A stretch of DNA of 53,891 bases from a bacterium (GCA_021810505.1 JAJZIR010000017.1:1-53891); one strand, 5' to 3'; positions 33,360-45,668 are shown, counted from the first letter of the stretch. Translations and numbers: made by a program. The notes: generated by a model from the sequence alone, not told the origin.

Positions 33360-34248
33360 CGGCCTCCCGGAGGTTCCCGGGGTTCGCTGGATCTTCTACC
33401 GAGGGGAGCCGGCTAGCCCGGAAGCCGAGGGCCTCATCCTCTGGCCACCCCAGCCGGCCGAGCTGCAGAACTGGTTTGCCGGCCTGCCCAGACTCCAGTT
33501 CGTCCAGACGGTCACCGCTGGGGTAGACCGGCTGCTGCCGCTGGACTGGCCGCCCGGGGTACGGCTGTACAACGCGGCCGGCTTGCACGATCAGGTGGTC
33601 GCCGAGCACGCTCTGGCCATGATGCTCCAGGTGACCAGGAGCCTCTACCCGGCTAGGCAGGCCCAGCAGCGCCGCAGCTGGTCGCATGCTTATCCGCTGC
33701 GCAGCCTGGCCGGGCAGCGGGCTCTGATCTGGGGGTTGGGCCGCATCGGGCGCAGGCTCTCGGAGATGCTCGGGGCGATGGGGATGCGGGTGGAAGGGGT
33801 GCGCACCCGGGGCGGGGAAGAGGCGGGGATCAAGGTCTGGGGTCAGGGGGAGATCGAGGCTGCCCTGCCCGGCTGCGACTGGCTGATCTTGCTCCTGCCC
33901 AGGACCAACCAGACCGTGCGGATCCTCGATGCGGGCAAGCTCGCCCGGCTCGGCCCTCAGACTTGGGTCCTCAACCTCGGCCGCGGGGACGCCATCGACC
34001 TGGAAGCCCTGGAGCGCTCCCTCGCCTCCGGCCGCTTGGGTGGCGCCGCGCTGGACGTGACCGATCCCGAGCCGCTTCCCCTGACCTCGGCGCTCTGGGG
34101 GATGGACCAGGTGATCCTGACCCCGCACCTGGCGGCCCTGAGCGACGACCTACCCAGGCGTACCCTGGCTTTCCTGGCGGAGAACGCCAGGCGCTTCGTC
34201 CAAGGCCAGGCGATGGTCGGCGAAGTCGACCGTTCCAGAGGCTACTGA
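33319..34248 (+). CDS. D-isomer-specific 2-hydroxyacid dehydrogenase
   Basis: A 309-residue NAD(P)-dependent dehydrogenase. Segments: VQTVTAGVDRLLPLDWPPGVRLYNAAGLHDQVVAEHALAMML (substrate domain), ALIWGLGRIGRRLSEMLGAMGMRVEGVRT (nucleotide-binding GxGxxG), LLPRTNQTVRILDAGKLARLG, VLNLGRGDAIDLEALERSLA (catalytic Arg region), ALDVTDPEPLP (Glu) and VILTPHLAALSDD (catalytic His). ATG 33319 has AGAGGAAT upstream. It probably reduces glyoxylate/hydroxypyruvate-like 2-oxoacids; the exact substrate is unknown. Confidence 0.9.
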   Translation: MLDTHPILVHERYSGLPEVPGVRWIFYRGEPASPEAEGLILWPPQPAELQNWFAGLPRLQFVQTVTAGVDRLLPLDWPPGVRLYNAAGLHDQVVAEHALAMMLQVTRSLYPARQAQQRRSWSHAYPLRSLAGQRALIWGLGRIGRRLSEMLGAMGMRVEGVRTRGGEEAGIKVWGQGEIEAALPGCDWLILLLPRTNQTVRILDAGKLARLGPQTWVLNLGRGDAIDLEALERSLASGRLGGAALDVTDPEPLPLTSALWGMDQVILTPHLAALSDDLPRRTLAFLAENARRFVQGQAMVGEVDRSRGY

Positions 34249-34299
34249 ATGGTCTCTCAGCGCAGCGGCGACGCCCGCGCCCTTGGGGCTTCGCGGTGA
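34249..34299 (+). CDS. 16-codon bridge ORF before the homoisocitrate dehydrogenase gene
   Basis: ATG 34249 directly follows the TGA of the dehydrogenase gene, encodes [16 protein letters not shown] and ends with TGA 34297-34299 overlapping GTG 34296. The downstream GTG has no SD. Confidence 0.4.
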   Translation: MVSQRSGDARALGASR

Positions 34300-35291
34300 A
34301 GACCATCTGCCTGATCGAGGGGGACGGGATCGGTCACGAGGTGATCCCGGCCGCGGCCGCGGTCCTCGCCGCGCTGCAGCCGAGCTGGAAGCTGATTTCG
34401 GCTGAGGCGGGCTATGACTGCTTCCGCCGCAGCGGCGAGAGCCTGCCGGCTAGGACCTTGGAACTGGCCAGGGGGGCGGACGCTGTCCTGTTCGGAGCGG
34501 CGACCAGCCCCTCGGTCCCGGTAGCAGGCTTCCGCAGCGCTATCCGCACGCTGCGCAGGGAGTTAGACCTCTTCGCCAACCTGCGCCCGGCCTTGAGCTT
34601 GCCTTTGGAGGGTCACAGGCCGGGTACCGACCTCCTGCTGGTTCGGGAGAACAGCGAGGGCGCCTACGTCGCCCAAGAACGCCGCTACGGTGACCTGGCT
34701 ATCGCCGACGTCGTCATTACCAGGGCGGCTTCCCTGCGGATCGGTGAGGTAGCGGCCAGGGAGGCCCTGCGCCGCCGCGGCCGGCTGACGGTCGTGCACA
34801 AGGCCAACGTGTTGCCGGTCAGCCAGGGGTTGTTCCGCCAGAGCGTCCTCGAGGCTGCGGCTGGCTTCGCCGGCCTGGAAATCGAGGAGAGGATCGTGGA
34901 CGCTGCCGCGATGGAGCTGGTCATGCACCCCGAACGCTTCGACGTTCTGGTCATGACCAACCTGCTGGGTGACGTCCTCTCCGATCTCTGCGCCGGCCTG
35001 GTGGGCGGGCTCGGCCTAGCTCCCAGCGCCAACCTGGGTACAGTCCACGCCCTCTTCGAGCCGGTGCACGGCTCCGCTCCGGACATCGCCGGCAGGGGAG
35101 TTGCCAACCCGTCGGCGGCGCTCCTCTCGCTGGCCCTGCTGCTGGAGCACCTGGGACAAGCCACCGCCGCGCAGCGGCTGCGCCGGGCCCTGTTGGCCAG
35201 CCTGCAGGCTGGGGTGCGCACGCCGGATCTGGGGGGGCAGGCGACCACGGATCAGCTGACGGGAGCTGTCCTGGAGCGGCTGGGGACCTGA
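34296..35291 (+). CDS. Homoisocitrate/isocitrate dehydrogenase (LysB/HICDH type)
   Basis: A 331-residue NAD-dependent beta-decarboxylating dehydrogenase. It resembles Thermus homoisocitrate dehydrogenase more than LeuB or Icd: [88 protein letters not shown] and [19 protein letters not shown]. In the alpha-aminoadipate lysine pathway it makes 2-oxoadipate from homoisocitrate; related enzymes also use isocitrate. GTG 34296 gives [18 protein letters not shown], the normal N-terminus; a longer in-frame extension overlaps the preceding gene and is rejected. Confidence 0.85.
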   Translation: MKTICLIEGDGIGHEVIPAAAAVLAALQPSWKLISAEAGYDCFRRSGESLPARTLELARGADAVLFGAATSPSVPVAGFRSAIRTLRRELDLFANLRPALSLPLEGHRPGTDLLLVRENSEGAYVAQERRYGDLAIADVVITRAASLRIGEVAAREALRRRGRLTVVHKANVLPVSQGLFRQSVLEAAAGFAGLEIEERIVDAAAMELVMHPERFDVLVMTNLLGDVLSDLCAGLVGGLGLAPSANLGTVHALFEPVHGSAPDIAGRGVANPSAALLSLALLLEHLGQATAAQRLRRALLASLQAGVRTPDLGGQATTDQLTGAVLERLGT

Positions 35292-35296
35292 TCTGC

Positions 35297-35302
35297 TAGA
35301 CT
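35297..35302 (+). promoter_or_regulatory. Leaderless extended -10 of hisF
   Basis: TAGACT, preceded by TGC, ends 5 bases before ATG 35308, in the 16-base gap after the dehydrogenase stop. It would allow hisF-hisIE transcription independent of the operon. Confidence 0.5.
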
Positions 35303-35307
35303 CAGCC

Positions 35308-36087
35308 ATGCTGATCAAGCGGATCATCCCCTGCCTCGACCTGCAAGCCGGCCGGGTGGTGAAGAATGTGCGCTTCTTCGCCGACCACCGCGACGCCGGC
35401 GACCCGGTGGCCCTGGCCGAGCGCTATGAGGAGCAGGGGGCTGACGAGTTGGTCCTCTACGACATCAAGGCGTCTGCGGAAGGACGCAGGCTTACCCTGG
35501 AAGCGGTCTCCAAGGTGGCTGAGCGGGTGATGATGCCGCTGACCGTCGGCGGCGGGGTCGCTGGGGTGGGGGATTTTCGCGCCCTGCTGTTGGCCGGGGC
35601 CGACAAGGTCAGCGTCAACAGCGCCGCCCTGCGCCGCCCGGCGCTGATCGCTGAAGCCGCGGAGCACTTCGGATCGCAGTGCGTGGTGCTCAGCGTGGAC
35701 GCGAAGCGGGGGAGCGGGCCGCTCCCCCGCTGGGAGGTCTTCGCCCAAGGGGGGGGCCAGGCGACCGGTACCGATTTGCTGGAGTGGGTGGTCCAGGGAG
35801 AACGCCTGGGCGCTGGCGAGATCGTGCTCAATGTGATGGACGCGGACGGCACCCAGGAGGGTTTTGACTTGTTGGCTACGCGCCTGGTGGCTGAAGCGGT
35901 GGGTATCCCGGTAGTCGCCTCGGGCGGGGCTGGGCGGCTGCAGGACTTTGTCCAGGTCCTCCAGGAGGGCAAGGCGGACGCGGCGCTGGCTGCGACCGTG
36001 CTCCACTTCGGGACCTTCACCATCCCCCAGATCAAGGATTACCTGGCCGCTAGCGGTGTCTCGGTGCGGCGAGGGCTCCATGCTTGA
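35308..36087 (+). CDS. hisF: Imidazole glycerol phosphate synthase cyclase subunit HisF
   Basis: A 259-residue TIM-barrel cyclase that forms imidazole glycerol phosphate and AICAR in histidine synthesis, with ammonia from HisH. Catalytic Asp residues are in [18 protein letters not shown] and [14 protein letters not shown]; phosphate loops are [16 protein letters not shown] and [14 protein letters not shown]. HisH is not adjacent. It overlaps hisIE by 8 bases. Confidence 0.96.
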   Translation: MLIKRIIPCLDLQAGRVVKNVRFFADHRDAGDPVALAERYEEQGADELVLYDIKASAEGRRLTLEAVSKVAERVMMPLTVGGGVAGVGDFRALLLAGADKVSVNSAALRRPALIAEAAEHFGSQCVVLSVDAKRGSGPLPRWEVFAQGGGQATGTDLLEWVVQGERLGAGEIVLNVMDADGTQEGFDLLATRLVAEAVGIPVVASGGAGRLQDFVQVLQEGKADAALAATVLHFGTFTIPQIKDYLAASGVSVRRGLHA

Positions 36088-36724
36088 GGAGCTGCGTTTT
36101 GGGGAGGATGGTCTCCTCCCGGTGGTCGCGCAGGACCTGAACAGCGGAGCGGTCTTGATGCTGGCCTGGGCCAACCGGGAAGCCATCGAGCTGACCCTGC
36201 GCACCGGTTGGGGCACCTACTATTCGCGCTCCAGGCGGGAGCTCTGGATCAAGGGAGCTACGTCTGGGAACCGCCAGCGGGTGGTGTCGGTTCTCCAGGA
36301 CTGCGATGCTGACAGCCTGCTCTACCAGGTGGAACAGCGGGGCCCGGCCTGCCATACCGGGCAGCCCACCTGCTTCCACGTTCCGATCCTGGGGAGCGCC
36401 CAACCGGTCGGTCAAGGTGTCCTGGAGAGGATCTATGAGACAGTCCTGCAGCGCCTCGCTGCCTCGCCGCAAGACAGCTACGTAGCCAGGCTGCATCAGG
36501 GTGGGATCGACCGGATTCTTAGGAAAGTCGCCGAGGAGGCTGGGGAGTTTCTTCTGGCAGCCAAGAACGGCGTCCAGAGCGAATTGCAGTCGGAGGCGGC
36601 CGACTTGGTATTCCACGTCCTGCTAGCCCTGGCCGAGTGCGGGCTCGGATGGGACCAGGTGCTCGGGGAGCTGGGGCGGAGGGAGGGCCGTTCTGGCCTC
36701 AAGCCCCCCAAGCCCGCTGGCTAG
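36080..36724 (+). CDS. hisIE: Bifunctional HisI-HisE (PRA-CH/PRA-PH)
   Basis: A 214-residue fusion for histidine steps 2 and 3. HisI (1-about 110) has [54 protein letters not shown] and [14 protein letters not shown], whose Cys and Asp residues bind zinc and magnesium. HisE (about 115-200) has [41 protein letters not shown] and [13 protein letters not shown], the MazG-like acidic motif. ATG 36080 lies within the end of hisF, indicating coupling. Confidence 0.95.
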   Translation: MLEELRFGEDGLLPVVAQDLNSGAVLMLAWANREAIELTLRTGWGTYYSRSRRELWIKGATSGNRQRVVSVLQDCDADSLLYQVEQRGPACHTGQPTCFHVPILGSAQPVGQGVLERIYETVLQRLAASPQDSYVARLHQGGIDRILRKVAEEAGEFLLAAKNGVQSELQSEAADLVFHVLLALAECGLGWDQVLGELGRREGRSGLKPPKPAG

Positions 36725-36762
36725 CCGGCCTTAACCCGAGATCCCGGACCGCGGGTAGCTGG

Positions 36763-38118
36763 TCAGACCTCGGCCGAGAGGACCGCTGCGCCGGCGCGGC
36801 TGATCCTCAGCATCTCGGCCGGATCGCTGATCTTGACCCGGGCGCAACCCAGCTGGCTTCCCAGCTGCAGCTCGTAGCTGTCCAGCCTCTTCCAACAACT
36901 TAGGTCCAGGCTCTGGATCCCGCGCTCTTCCAAAGCGACCTCGATGGGGAGCGCGCCTTGAGGCTGCTCCAGCTGTTCCAGATCGGCCAACAGGCTGGCT
37001 ACCGTCTCAGCCGCGTCGGCCTTGTTGGTTCCGATGACCCCGCTGGGCCCGCGCTTGATCCAGCCGGCCACGTAGTCGCCGCTGCGCCCCTCCACCCGGC
37101 CGGCTCGGTTGGCCACCACCTGTTTGCTCGGGTCGAAGGGGAGGCCGGGAACCGGTTGGCTGCGGTACCCCACCGCGCGCACTACCGTCCCGACCGCCAG
37201 CTCCCGGCGCTGTTCTCCCAGAATCGCTTCCTGGGCCGGGCCGAGATGAGTCCGGCCCAGCTCCAAGCGCTCCGCGGAGGTGGAGCCGAGCACGCGCAGC
37301 GGAGCCCAGCGGAACAGCAGGTGGATACGCCGCCGCTTTCCGCTGGGCCGCTGCGCTGCGAAGCTGCGCAAGATCTCTAAGTTGCGCTGGACCTGGGGGC
37401 TGCGGTCGGCCTCGGCCTGGCTGACCGGGTCGAGCTCCAGATCGGCCGGATCGACGTGCACATCCGCTTCCTGGAGCTCGCCCAGCTCGCGCAGCTCCTT
37501 GGGGGTGAAGCGGGCCTGGGCCGGCCCTCTGCGCCCGATCAGATAGAGGTTCTCGACTGGGCTCTGCGCCAGCGCGGACAGCGCGGACCGGCTGATGTCG
37601 GTGGGGGAGAGCTCGGCGGCCGTCTTGGCCAGGATCCGGACGACGTCGATCGCGACGTTGCCCGCGCCGATCACAGCCACTGCTGGGCTGAGCCGCGGCG
37701 ACAGGTGGCGGTAGTCCGGGTGGCCGTTGTACCAACCGACCAGGGCGGTCGAGGAGAGGTTTCCGTCCAATTCCTCCCCGGGGATACCGATCGCGCGGTC
37801 CAGAGAGGCGCCGGTGGTGAAGATCCTGGCCTGGTAGCGCGCCTTCAGGTCTTGGTAGCTGAAGGCGCTGCCGTACTCGGCCCCGGCGAAGAGGCGGACC
37901 CCTGCCTGCTCGAACACCCGCCCCAGGCTCTGGGTGACCGACTTGATCTTGTAGTGATCGGGCGCTACGCCGTAGCGGACCAAGCCGAAGGGGGCTGGAA
38001 GCCGCTCGAAGATATCGATCTCCAAGTCGAGCCCTGCGCCCTGCTTGAGCAGCGCCTCTGCGGCGAACAGGCCGGCCGGACCGGCCCCGATGATGGCCAC
38101 TTTCAAGGGACAGCTCAC
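36763..38118 (-). CDS. fprA: Ferredoxin/adrenodoxin-NADP+ reductase (FprA type)
   Basis: A 451-residue FAD-dependent reductase of the adrenodoxin-reductase/mycobacterial FprA type (about 456 residues). FAD-binding GxGxxG is in VAIIGAGPAGLFAAEALL; NADP-binding is in AVAVIGAGNVAIDVVRILAK; further signatures are PFGLVRYGVAPDHYKIKSVTQSL, LDGNLSSTALVGWYNGHPDY, RRGPAQARFTPKELRELGEL and GWIKRGPSGVIGTNKADAAETV. It transfers electrons between NADPH and ferredoxin. GTG 38118 has GGAGAG three bases upstream. No ferredoxin gene is adjacent. Confidence 0.92.
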   Translation of the reverse strand: MSCPLKVAIIGAGPAGLFAAEALLKQGAGLDLEIDIFERLPAPFGLVRYGVAPDHYKIKSVTQSLGRVFEQAGVRLFAGAEYGSAFSYQDLKARYQARIFTTGASLDRAIGIPGEELDGNLSSTALVGWYNGHPDYRHLSPRLSPAVAVIGAGNVAIDVVRILAKTAAELSPTDISRSALSALAQSPVENLYLIGRRGPAQARFTPKELRELGELQEADVHVDPADLELDPVSQAEADRSPQVQRNLEILRSFAAQRPSGKRRRIHLLFRWAPLRVLGSTSAERLELGRTHLGPAQEAILGEQRRELAVGTVVRAVGYRSQPVPGLPFDPSKQVVANRAGRVEGRSGDYVAGWIKRGPSGVIGTNKADAAETVASLLADLEQLEQPQGALPIEVALEERGIQSLDLSCWKRLDSYELQLGSQLGCARVKISDPAEMLRISRAGAAVLSAEV

Positions 38119-38169
38119 GTTCTCTCCGTCCCCACGCTGTGTATCCCTGTCACAGGCCCTCCAGCGACG

Positions 38170-38199
38170 CTGAGTGGTCGGCTTTAGCCGACCACTCAG
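38170..38199. terminator. 14-bp hairpin between crp-like gene and fprA
   Basis: Arms CTGAGTGGTCGGCT (38170-38183) and AGCCGACCACTCAG (38186-38199) pair perfectly with two bases between. It is 57 bases past the Crp/Fnr stop on the minus strand and upstream of the fprA start. It probably terminates the regulator transcript; no U-run. Confidence 0.65.
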
Positions 38200-38255
38200 G
38201 GATAGCACGGACTGCTGGTTCGGTCGCGGGCTTTGCCTACACAGACCAGCTAGCT

Positions 38256-38855
38256 TTACTCCTCGGCGATGCGCTGCAGGGCGGCGCGGTCCAGCAGGCG
38301 GATTTTACCGTACCCCGCCGCGATGATGTGCTCCCGGGAGAGCTCGCCGACTACCTTCGTCACCGTCTCGCGGACTGAGCCCACCGCCGCGGCCAGCTCG
38401 TCATGGGTGGCGTAGATGACCACTTCACCGGCTTCATCTCGGGTCGCCAGAGCCGTCTCAGCCAACTCCAGCAGTTCGGCGGCGATCCGGCTGCGCAGGC
38501 GCTTGCCGACCAGCCGGTAGATCGACTGGTAGGCCCGGCCCAACGCCTTCACCAAGTGGGTGGTGACGTCTAAGCTCTCCTCGGGGCTGAGCAGAGCCGG
38601 ATTCATCACCTGCACCACGCTCTCGGTGACGGCCTCGGCGAAGTAGCTGCGCTCCAGACCAGCCAGCGCCTCCTCGCCGAAGTAACCTCCGGGTTTGACG
38701 TACCGCAAGGTGAGTCCATTTCCATCGTCGTCGACAGTGTGCACGCGCACCAAGCCGCTGTGCACGCGGTAGAGCAGTTCGCTCGCACCTGGGTAAAGGA
38801 TCACCGCTCCAGGGCGGTAGCTGACGGAATCGATTAGGGTCTGCTCGAGAATCAT
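38256..38855 (-). CDS. Crp/Fnr-family transcriptional regulator
   Basis: A 199-residue regulator, shorter than Crp. An N-terminal cyclic-nucleotide-binding-type barrel (VILYPGASELLYRVHSGLVRVHTVDDDGNGLTLRYVKPGGYFGEEAL) lacks Fnr cysteines, and the winged helix (about 140-190) is THDELAAAVGSVRETVTKVVGELSREHIIAAGYGKIRLLD. Ligand-free relatives such as Thermus SdrP respond to oxidative stress; that similarity is by overall pattern only. ATG 38855 is preceded by AAGGGG. A TTTACA-17-TACACT promoter and an AT-rich upstream stretch precede it. Confidence 0.88.
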   Translation of the reverse strand: MILEQTLIDSVSYRPGAVILYPGASELLYRVHSGLVRVHTVDDDGNGLTLRYVKPGGYFGEEALAGLERSYFAEAVTESVVQVMNPALLSPEESLDVTTHLVKALGRAYQSIYRLVGKRLRSRIAAELLELAETALATRDEAGEVVIYATHDELAAAVGSVRETVTKVVGELSREHIIAAGYGKIRLLDRAALQRIAEE

Positions 38856-38893
38856 ACGACACCCCTTCTGGGGCCCCCTCGGACCTCGGTCCT

Positions 38894-38922
38894 AGTGTAG
38901 CGCAGTGACCGATTTTTGTAAA
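38894..38922 (-). promoter_or_regulatory. Promoter of the Crp/Fnr gene
   Basis: Minus-strand TTTACA (38917-38922), 17-base spacer, TACACT (38894-38899). Upstream is an AT-rich region (38917-38960), rare in this window, possibly an UP element. It holds a 13-mer shared with the argG region and CTTCTA-N6-TAGAAG (38945-38962), candidate operators. Confidence 0.78.
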
Positions 38923-38935
38923 GAAAAAGTATCTT
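38923..38935 (+). promoter_or_regulatory. 13-mer shared with the argG/carB intergenic region
   Basis: GAAAAAGTATCTT directly abuts the -35 of the Crp/Fnr promoter. The same 13-mer in the opposite orientation occurs at 45528-45540. In an otherwise GC-rich window this looks like a shared binding site. Confidence 0.45.
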
Positions 38936-39087
38936 TAATTTTGCCTTCTACTACTATAGAAGCCTGGGGAGAGGCGGACCGGCTGCTGGGTTGCGCGCGC
39001 CGGGAGGCAGAATAACCCCGCTCCTGCTGCGCCCATGACCGGGAGCGCCCCCCAGCTGCGGCCTCGGATGCCCGTGCGCAGGGGATC

Positions 39088-41568
<2,481 letters not shown>

Positions 41569-41664
41569 AGGATTTTCTTCCTCGCTGCCACGCCCCGATT
41601 TCGGTCCCAGAGCGTGGTGTTCGGGTTGCTGAGGTGGGCCTTGGACCCGAAGACTCCCCCTAGT

Positions 41665-42357
41665 TTAAGGCTCCGGCGGGTCCAGGTCAGCCAGATGGAC
41701 GGCCTGTGACAGCAACGCATCGAACATCGGGGCGGTCAGGCGGCCGGTTTGGGTGTTCCTGGCCGAGACGTGGTAGCTGTCCACCAACCAGCGGTTTTCG
41801 GAGAGGGACCAGCGCTGGCCGTGGCCGAAGCGGTGCTGGCTGGGCCGCAGCCCCAGGTAGGCCAGCAGCGCGTCGTGGGCGATCTGGCCCAGCGCGAGGA
41901 ACACCCGAATCGGCAGATCTGCGAGTTCCTGGACCGTCCAATCGGCGCAGTTGGCCAGCTCCTCCCGGGTGGGCAGGTTCCCCGGCGGGACGCAGCGCAC
42001 TGCCGAGGTGATCCAGATCCCGCGCAGCTCCAAGCCGTCACCGGGGTGCAGGGACTCAGCCCGGTTGGACAGGCCACAGCGGTACAGCGCCGGGTAGAGG
42101 AAGCGCCCTGAAGCGTCGCCGGTGAAGGGGCGGCCGGTCCGGTTGGCGCCGTGAGCACCGGGGGCGAGGCCGATCAGGAGCAGGCGGGCAGCCGGATCGC
42201 CGAATCCCGCCACTGGGCGGCTCCAGTAGCTTTGGTTGCGGTACGCGGCCCGCCGGACTCGGCCGACCTCCTCGCGCCACTGCACCAGCCTGGGGCAACG
42301 CCGGCAGGCAGCGATCTGCTCGGCGATCTCCGGTAGCCGCCCGCTCAGGACAGCCAT
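41665..42357 (-). CDS. Uracil-DNA glycosylase family 5 (UdgB type)
   Basis: A 230-residue uracil-DNA glycosylase that removes uracil (and often hypoxanthine) from DNA. Family 5 signatures: cysteine pair in [19 protein letters not shown], motif [26 protein letters not shown] (no polar catalytic residue, as in family 5), [14 protein letters not shown] (further Cys for the 4Fe-4S cluster) and a C-terminal [18 protein letters not shown] 42357 lies inside the end of carB, overlapping by 13 bases, so the gene is translationally linked to carB. Such enzymes are typical of thermophiles and Deinococcus-Thermus. Confidence 0.88.
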   Translation of the reverse strand: MAVLSGRLPEIAEQIAACRRCPRLVQWREEVGRVRRAAYRNQSYWSRPVAGFGDPAARLLLIGLAPGAHGANRTGRPFTGDASGRFLYPALYRCGLSNRAESLHPGDGLELRGIWITSAVRCVPPGNLPTREELANCADWTVQELADLPIRVFLALGQIAHDALLAYLGLRPSQHRFGHGQRWSLSENRWLVDSYHVSARNTQTGRLTAPMFDALLSQAVHLADLDPPEP

Positions 42358-45300
42358 TCCTGCAGCGGGGTGACCTGCAGGTCGCAGCGGCTCGCGGCCA
42401 AGATAGCGCGCGCGGTCCACCGCGCTGCTTCCTTGGTGGTGACGATCGGCACCCCGCCCTCCAGCGCTCGCCGCAACAGGGAGGAAGCGGTCAGGTCAAT
42501 CAGCAGCTCTGGTAGGGCGCCGGCGGCATCGGCCGGTTCACCTTCTGAGACCTCGAGGCCAGCTTTCCGCAAGTCCCCAGCCACCTCTTCCAGTCCCGCA
42601 CCGACCAACCAGGCCGTCCCGGAGCGGGGTAGCCGCTGCCCTGCCCCGAGGGCCGCTCGGTAGTAGGCCAGCTCCGCGAGCGCGTCGATCCCCATGCTCT
42701 CCCCGGTCGAGCGCATCTCAGGCCCCAGCTGCGGGGCGACGCCTGCGAACTTCAGGAAGGGAAGGTGGACCTCCTTGACGCTGTAGTGTTTGGGGGCCGG
42801 GGGGCTGTGGAGGCCGAGGTCGTCCAGGCTCTGGCCGGCGGCGATGCGGGCGGCGTACTTGGCCAGCGGCCAGCCCACCGCCTTCGAGACGAAGGGGACG
42901 GTCCGGCTAGCCCTGGGATTGGCCTCCAGGATGTAGAGCTGGCCGCTCTGGACCGCGTACTGCACGTTGAGCAGGCCCTTTACCCCTAGGGCGAGGGCCA
43001 GGCGGACCGTGGAAGCCTCGATCTCGGCCAGCAACGCCGCGCTCAGCGAGACCGGCGGGAGGACGCAGGCGGAATCTCCGGAGTGTACCCCGGCCGCCTC
43101 GATGTGCTCCATCACCCCTGCGATTAGGGCTCTACGGCCGTCGCAGAGGCAATCGACGTCGATCTCGGTGGCATTTTCCAGGAAGCGGTCGAGCAGCAGA
43201 CTGGGTTGGCCGGCTAGGTTCTTGTAGACCGAGGTGAGGTAGCTCTGCAGCTGGCTGGGGGAGCCGACTACCTGCATGGCCCGTCCACCTAGGACGTAGC
43301 TGGGGCGGACCATCAGCGGGTAGCCCAGCTGCCCAGCCAAGGTAAGCGCTTCCTCAGGAGTTTTGGCCACCGCTCCGGCAGGCTGGCGCAGGCCGAGCTC
43401 ACCGCACAGTGCGTGGAAAGCGGCGCGGTCCTCGGCCCGGTCGATCGCGGTCGCCGGAGTTCCCCAGAGCGGAGCTCCCGCCTGGCTGAGCGGTCCAGCT
43501 AGCTTGAGCGGAGTCTGGCCGCCCAACTGCACCAGCACGCCGACCGGCTGCTCGCGCTCAACGACGTTCAGGACGTCTTCGAAGGTGAGAGGCTCGAAGT
43601 AGAGCCGGTCGGCGGTGTCGTAATCGGTCGAGACCGTCTCGGGATTGGAGTTCACCATGACCGTCTCGTAGCCCAGCTCGGACAGCGCCCAGACGGCGTG
43701 GACAGTGGCGTAGTCGAACTCCACACCCTGCCCGATCCGATTGGGTCCACTGCCGAGGATCAGCACCCGCGGGCGCTCGGCTTCAGCGACCTCGTCCTCT
43801 AGGTCGTAGCTGGAGTAGTGGTAGGGGGTGTAGGCCTCAAACTCAGCTGCACAGGTGTCCACGGTCTTGTAGACCGGCCGGACCCCTTGGGACTTCCTCA
43901 GGCTGCGGATGGCGGTGGGGTCCGATCCGGTCAGCTCCGCGATCGCCTGGTCCGAGAAGCCCATCGCCTTGACTTCCCTCCAGATCGCCGCACTCCAAGC
44001 AGCCGGGTCGCCGCTCGCCCGAATCTCCGCCTCCGCCCCTACCAGCTCGGCCAGCTGCCAGAGGAACCAAGGATCGATGCCGGTCGCTCCGCGGAGCAGA
44101 TCGACCCCCCAACCGCGCCGCAACCCCTCGAGCACCGCCTGGATACGCCGTGGATTGGGTCTGAGCAACTCCCCGAGCTCCCGGTCATTCAGCTCGGCCA
44201 GACCCAGGCGGACGTCGCTCTCCAAAGACCGCAGCGCTTTCTGGAAGGACTCCTTGAAGCTGCGGCCGATAGCCATCACCTCCCCCACGCTGCGCATCTG
44301 GGTCCCTAACCAGGGCTCGGCGCCGGGAAACTTCTCGAAGGCGAAACGGGGAATTTTGGTGACGACGTAGTCGATGGTCGGCTCGAAAGCGGCGGGGGTG
44401 ACTCGGGTGATGTCGTTGGGTAGCTCGTCGAGCCGGAAGCCCACCGCCAGGAGCGCGGCGATCTTGGCGATCGGGAAGCCGGTGGCCTTGGAGGCCAGCG
44501 CTGAGGAACGCGACACCCTCGGGTTCATCTCGATGACCAGCGTCCGCCCGTCGGACGGATCGACCGCGAACTGGATGTTGCTGCCGCCGGTCTCCACTCC
44601 GATCTCCCGGATGATCGCGATGGCGGCGTCCCGCATCCGCTGGTACTCGACGTCGGACAAGGTCTGGCTGGGCGCGACGGTGATGCTGTCGCCGGTGTGT
44701 ACCCCCATGGGATCCACGTTCTCGATGGCCGTGATCACCACGACGGTGTCTGCCAGGTCGCGCATGACCTCTAATTCGAATTCTTTCCAACCCAGCACGC
44801 TCTCCTCGATCAGCACGCTGTGGACCGGGGAGCTTTGCAGGCCCTGCTCCACTATCCGCCAGAACTCCGCCTCGGTGTGCGCGATCCCGCCTCCGGTTCC
44901 TCCTAGGGTGAAGCTGGGGCGGATGACGGCCGGGAGGCCGAACCTCTCCAGGGCACCCCGGGCCTGATCGGTGCCGTGGACCAGCTCGCCCCTAGGGGTT
45001 TTCTGCCCGATCCCGTGCATGGCCTCTTGGAACCTGGCCCGGTCCTCACCCTTGTCGATCGCATCGGCCTTGGCTCCGACCAACTCCACCCCGAAGTGGG
45101 CTAGCGTGCCGTCCCGGTCCAGCTCCATGGCCAGGTTGAGGGCGGTCTGACCGCCCAGGGTCGGGAGCAGCGCATCGGGTCGCTCCTTCGCGATCACCAG
45201 CCGTACGAAGTCGGCAGTGAGCGGCTCGAGGTAGGTAGAGTCGGCTAGATCTGGGTCGGTCATGATCGTCGCCGGGTTGGGGTTGATCAGCGCGATGCGG

Positions 45301-45425
45301 TAGCCGAGCCGCCGCAGGGCTTTGAGCGCCTGCGTTCCGCTGTAGTCGAACTCGGCGGCCTGGCCGATCTGGATTGGCCCGCTTCCCAGGATGAGCAGTT
45401 TGTGGAGATCGCTGCGTGCAGGCAT
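42345..45425 (-). CDS. carB: Carbamoyl-phosphate synthase large subunit
   Basis: A 1026-residue CarB with two ATP-grasp halves: [27 protein letters not shown] ... GGTGGGIA and [28 protein letters not shown] ... [13 protein letters not shown]. The C-terminal MGS-like allosteric domain is short (ends about residue 1026; E. coli 1073), though it keeps the [17 protein letters not shown] part. Makes carbamoyl phosphate for arginine and pyrimidines with CarA, encoded about 3.4 kb away on the other strand. ATG 45425 is preferred; the upstream region shows a TGC-TATGCT extended -10. Confidence 0.95.
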   Translation of the reverse strand: MPARSDLHKLLILGSGPIQIGQAAEFDYSGTQALKALRRLGYRIALINPNPATIMTDPDLADSTYLEPLTADFVRLVIAKERPDALLPTLGGQTALNLAMELDRDGTLAHFGVELVGAKADAIDKGEDRARFQEAMHGIGQKTPRGELVHGTDQARGALERFGLPAVIRPSFTLGGTGGGIAHTEAEFWRIVEQGLQSSPVHSVLIEESVLGWKEFELEVMRDLADTVVVITAIENVDPMGVHTGDSITVAPSQTLSDVEYQRMRDAAIAIIREIGVETGGSNIQFAVDPSDGRTLVIEMNPRVSRSSALASKATGFPIAKIAALLAVGFRLDELPNDITRVTPAAFEPTIDYVVTKIPRFAFEKFPGAEPWLGTQMRSVGEVMAIGRSFKESFQKALRSLESDVRLGLAELNDRELGELLRPNPRRIQAVLEGLRRGWGVDLLRGATGIDPWFLWQLAELVGAEAEIRASGDPAAWSAAIWREVKAMGFSDQAIAELTGSDPTAIRSLRKSQGVRPVYKTVDTCAAEFEAYTPYHYSSYDLEDEVAEAERPRVLILGSGPNRIGQGVEFDYATVHAVWALSELGYETVMVNSNPETVSTDYDTADRLYFEPLTFEDVLNVVEREQPVGVLVQLGGQTPLKLAGPLSQAGAPLWGTPATAIDRAEDRAAFHALCGELGLRQPAGAVAKTPEEALTLAGQLGYPLMVRPSYVLGGRAMQVVGSPSQLQSYLTSVYKNLAGQPSLLLDRFLENATEIDVDCLCDGRRALIAGVMEHIEAAGVHSGDSACVLPPVSLSAALLAEIEASTVRLALALGVKGLLNVQYAVQSGQLYILEANPRASRTVPFVSKAVGWPLAKYAARIAAGQSLDDLGLHSPPAPKHYSVKEVHLPFLKFAGVAPQLGPEMRSTGESMGIDALAELAYYRAALGAGQRLPRSGTAWLVGAGLEEVAGDLRKAGLEVSEGEPADAAGALPELLIDLTASSLLRRALEGGVPIVTTKEAARWTARAILAASRCDLQVTPLQEWLS

Positions 45426-45527
45426 TCCAGCCAAGCAGCATAGCACGTTGCTGGGACCGCTATTCAGGAAGCGCCCGCCTCGCTGCCCCCCTGACCCGGG
45501 GAGTCAGTCAAAGTAGACCCCGTCCCC

Positions 45528-45540
45528 AAGATACTTTTTC
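45528..45540 (-). promoter_or_regulatory. 13-mer shared with the Crp/Fnr promoter
   Basis: AAGATACTTTTTC on the plus strand is the reverse complement of the 13-mer at 38923-38935; both have the same orientation relative to the gene they precede (argG and the Crp/Fnr gene). Confidence 0.45.
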
Positions 45541-45574
45541 ACAGATAGGGCTGGGAGCCCTGCTGTCCAGCAAT

Positions 45575-45603
45575 TTGTATTTTTATCCAACCAAGTGTAT
45601 AGT
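45575..45603 (+). promoter_or_regulatory. argG-argH-argA-carA promoter
   Basis: TTGTAT (45575-45580), 17-base spacer, TATAGT (45598-45603), start near 45610. A palindrome CTGCCCGG...CCGGGCAG (45607-45641) lies over the start and early leader, with an inner CCCGG-GAAT-CCGGG alternative. Confidence 0.8.
45576..45589 (+). promoter_or_regulatory. ARG box (ArgR operator) overlapping the argG -35
   Basis: TGTATTTTTATCCA matches the ArgR/AhrC consensus TGNATWWWWATNCA at every defined position and covers the -35 and spacer. ArgR with arginine would occlude the promoter. argR itself is not in the window. Confidence 0.7.
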
Positions 45604-45668
45604 GAGCTGCCCGGGAATCCGGGAACTTTGCTGCCGGGCAGGTAGCGAAGGCCGAACCGAGGTGGAGC

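Noticed and set aside
45607-45641. Riboswitch or attenuator in the argG leader
   Set aside because: The left arm begins before the predicted transcription start, no U-run or leader peptide with Arg codons follows; more likely a DNA palindrome.
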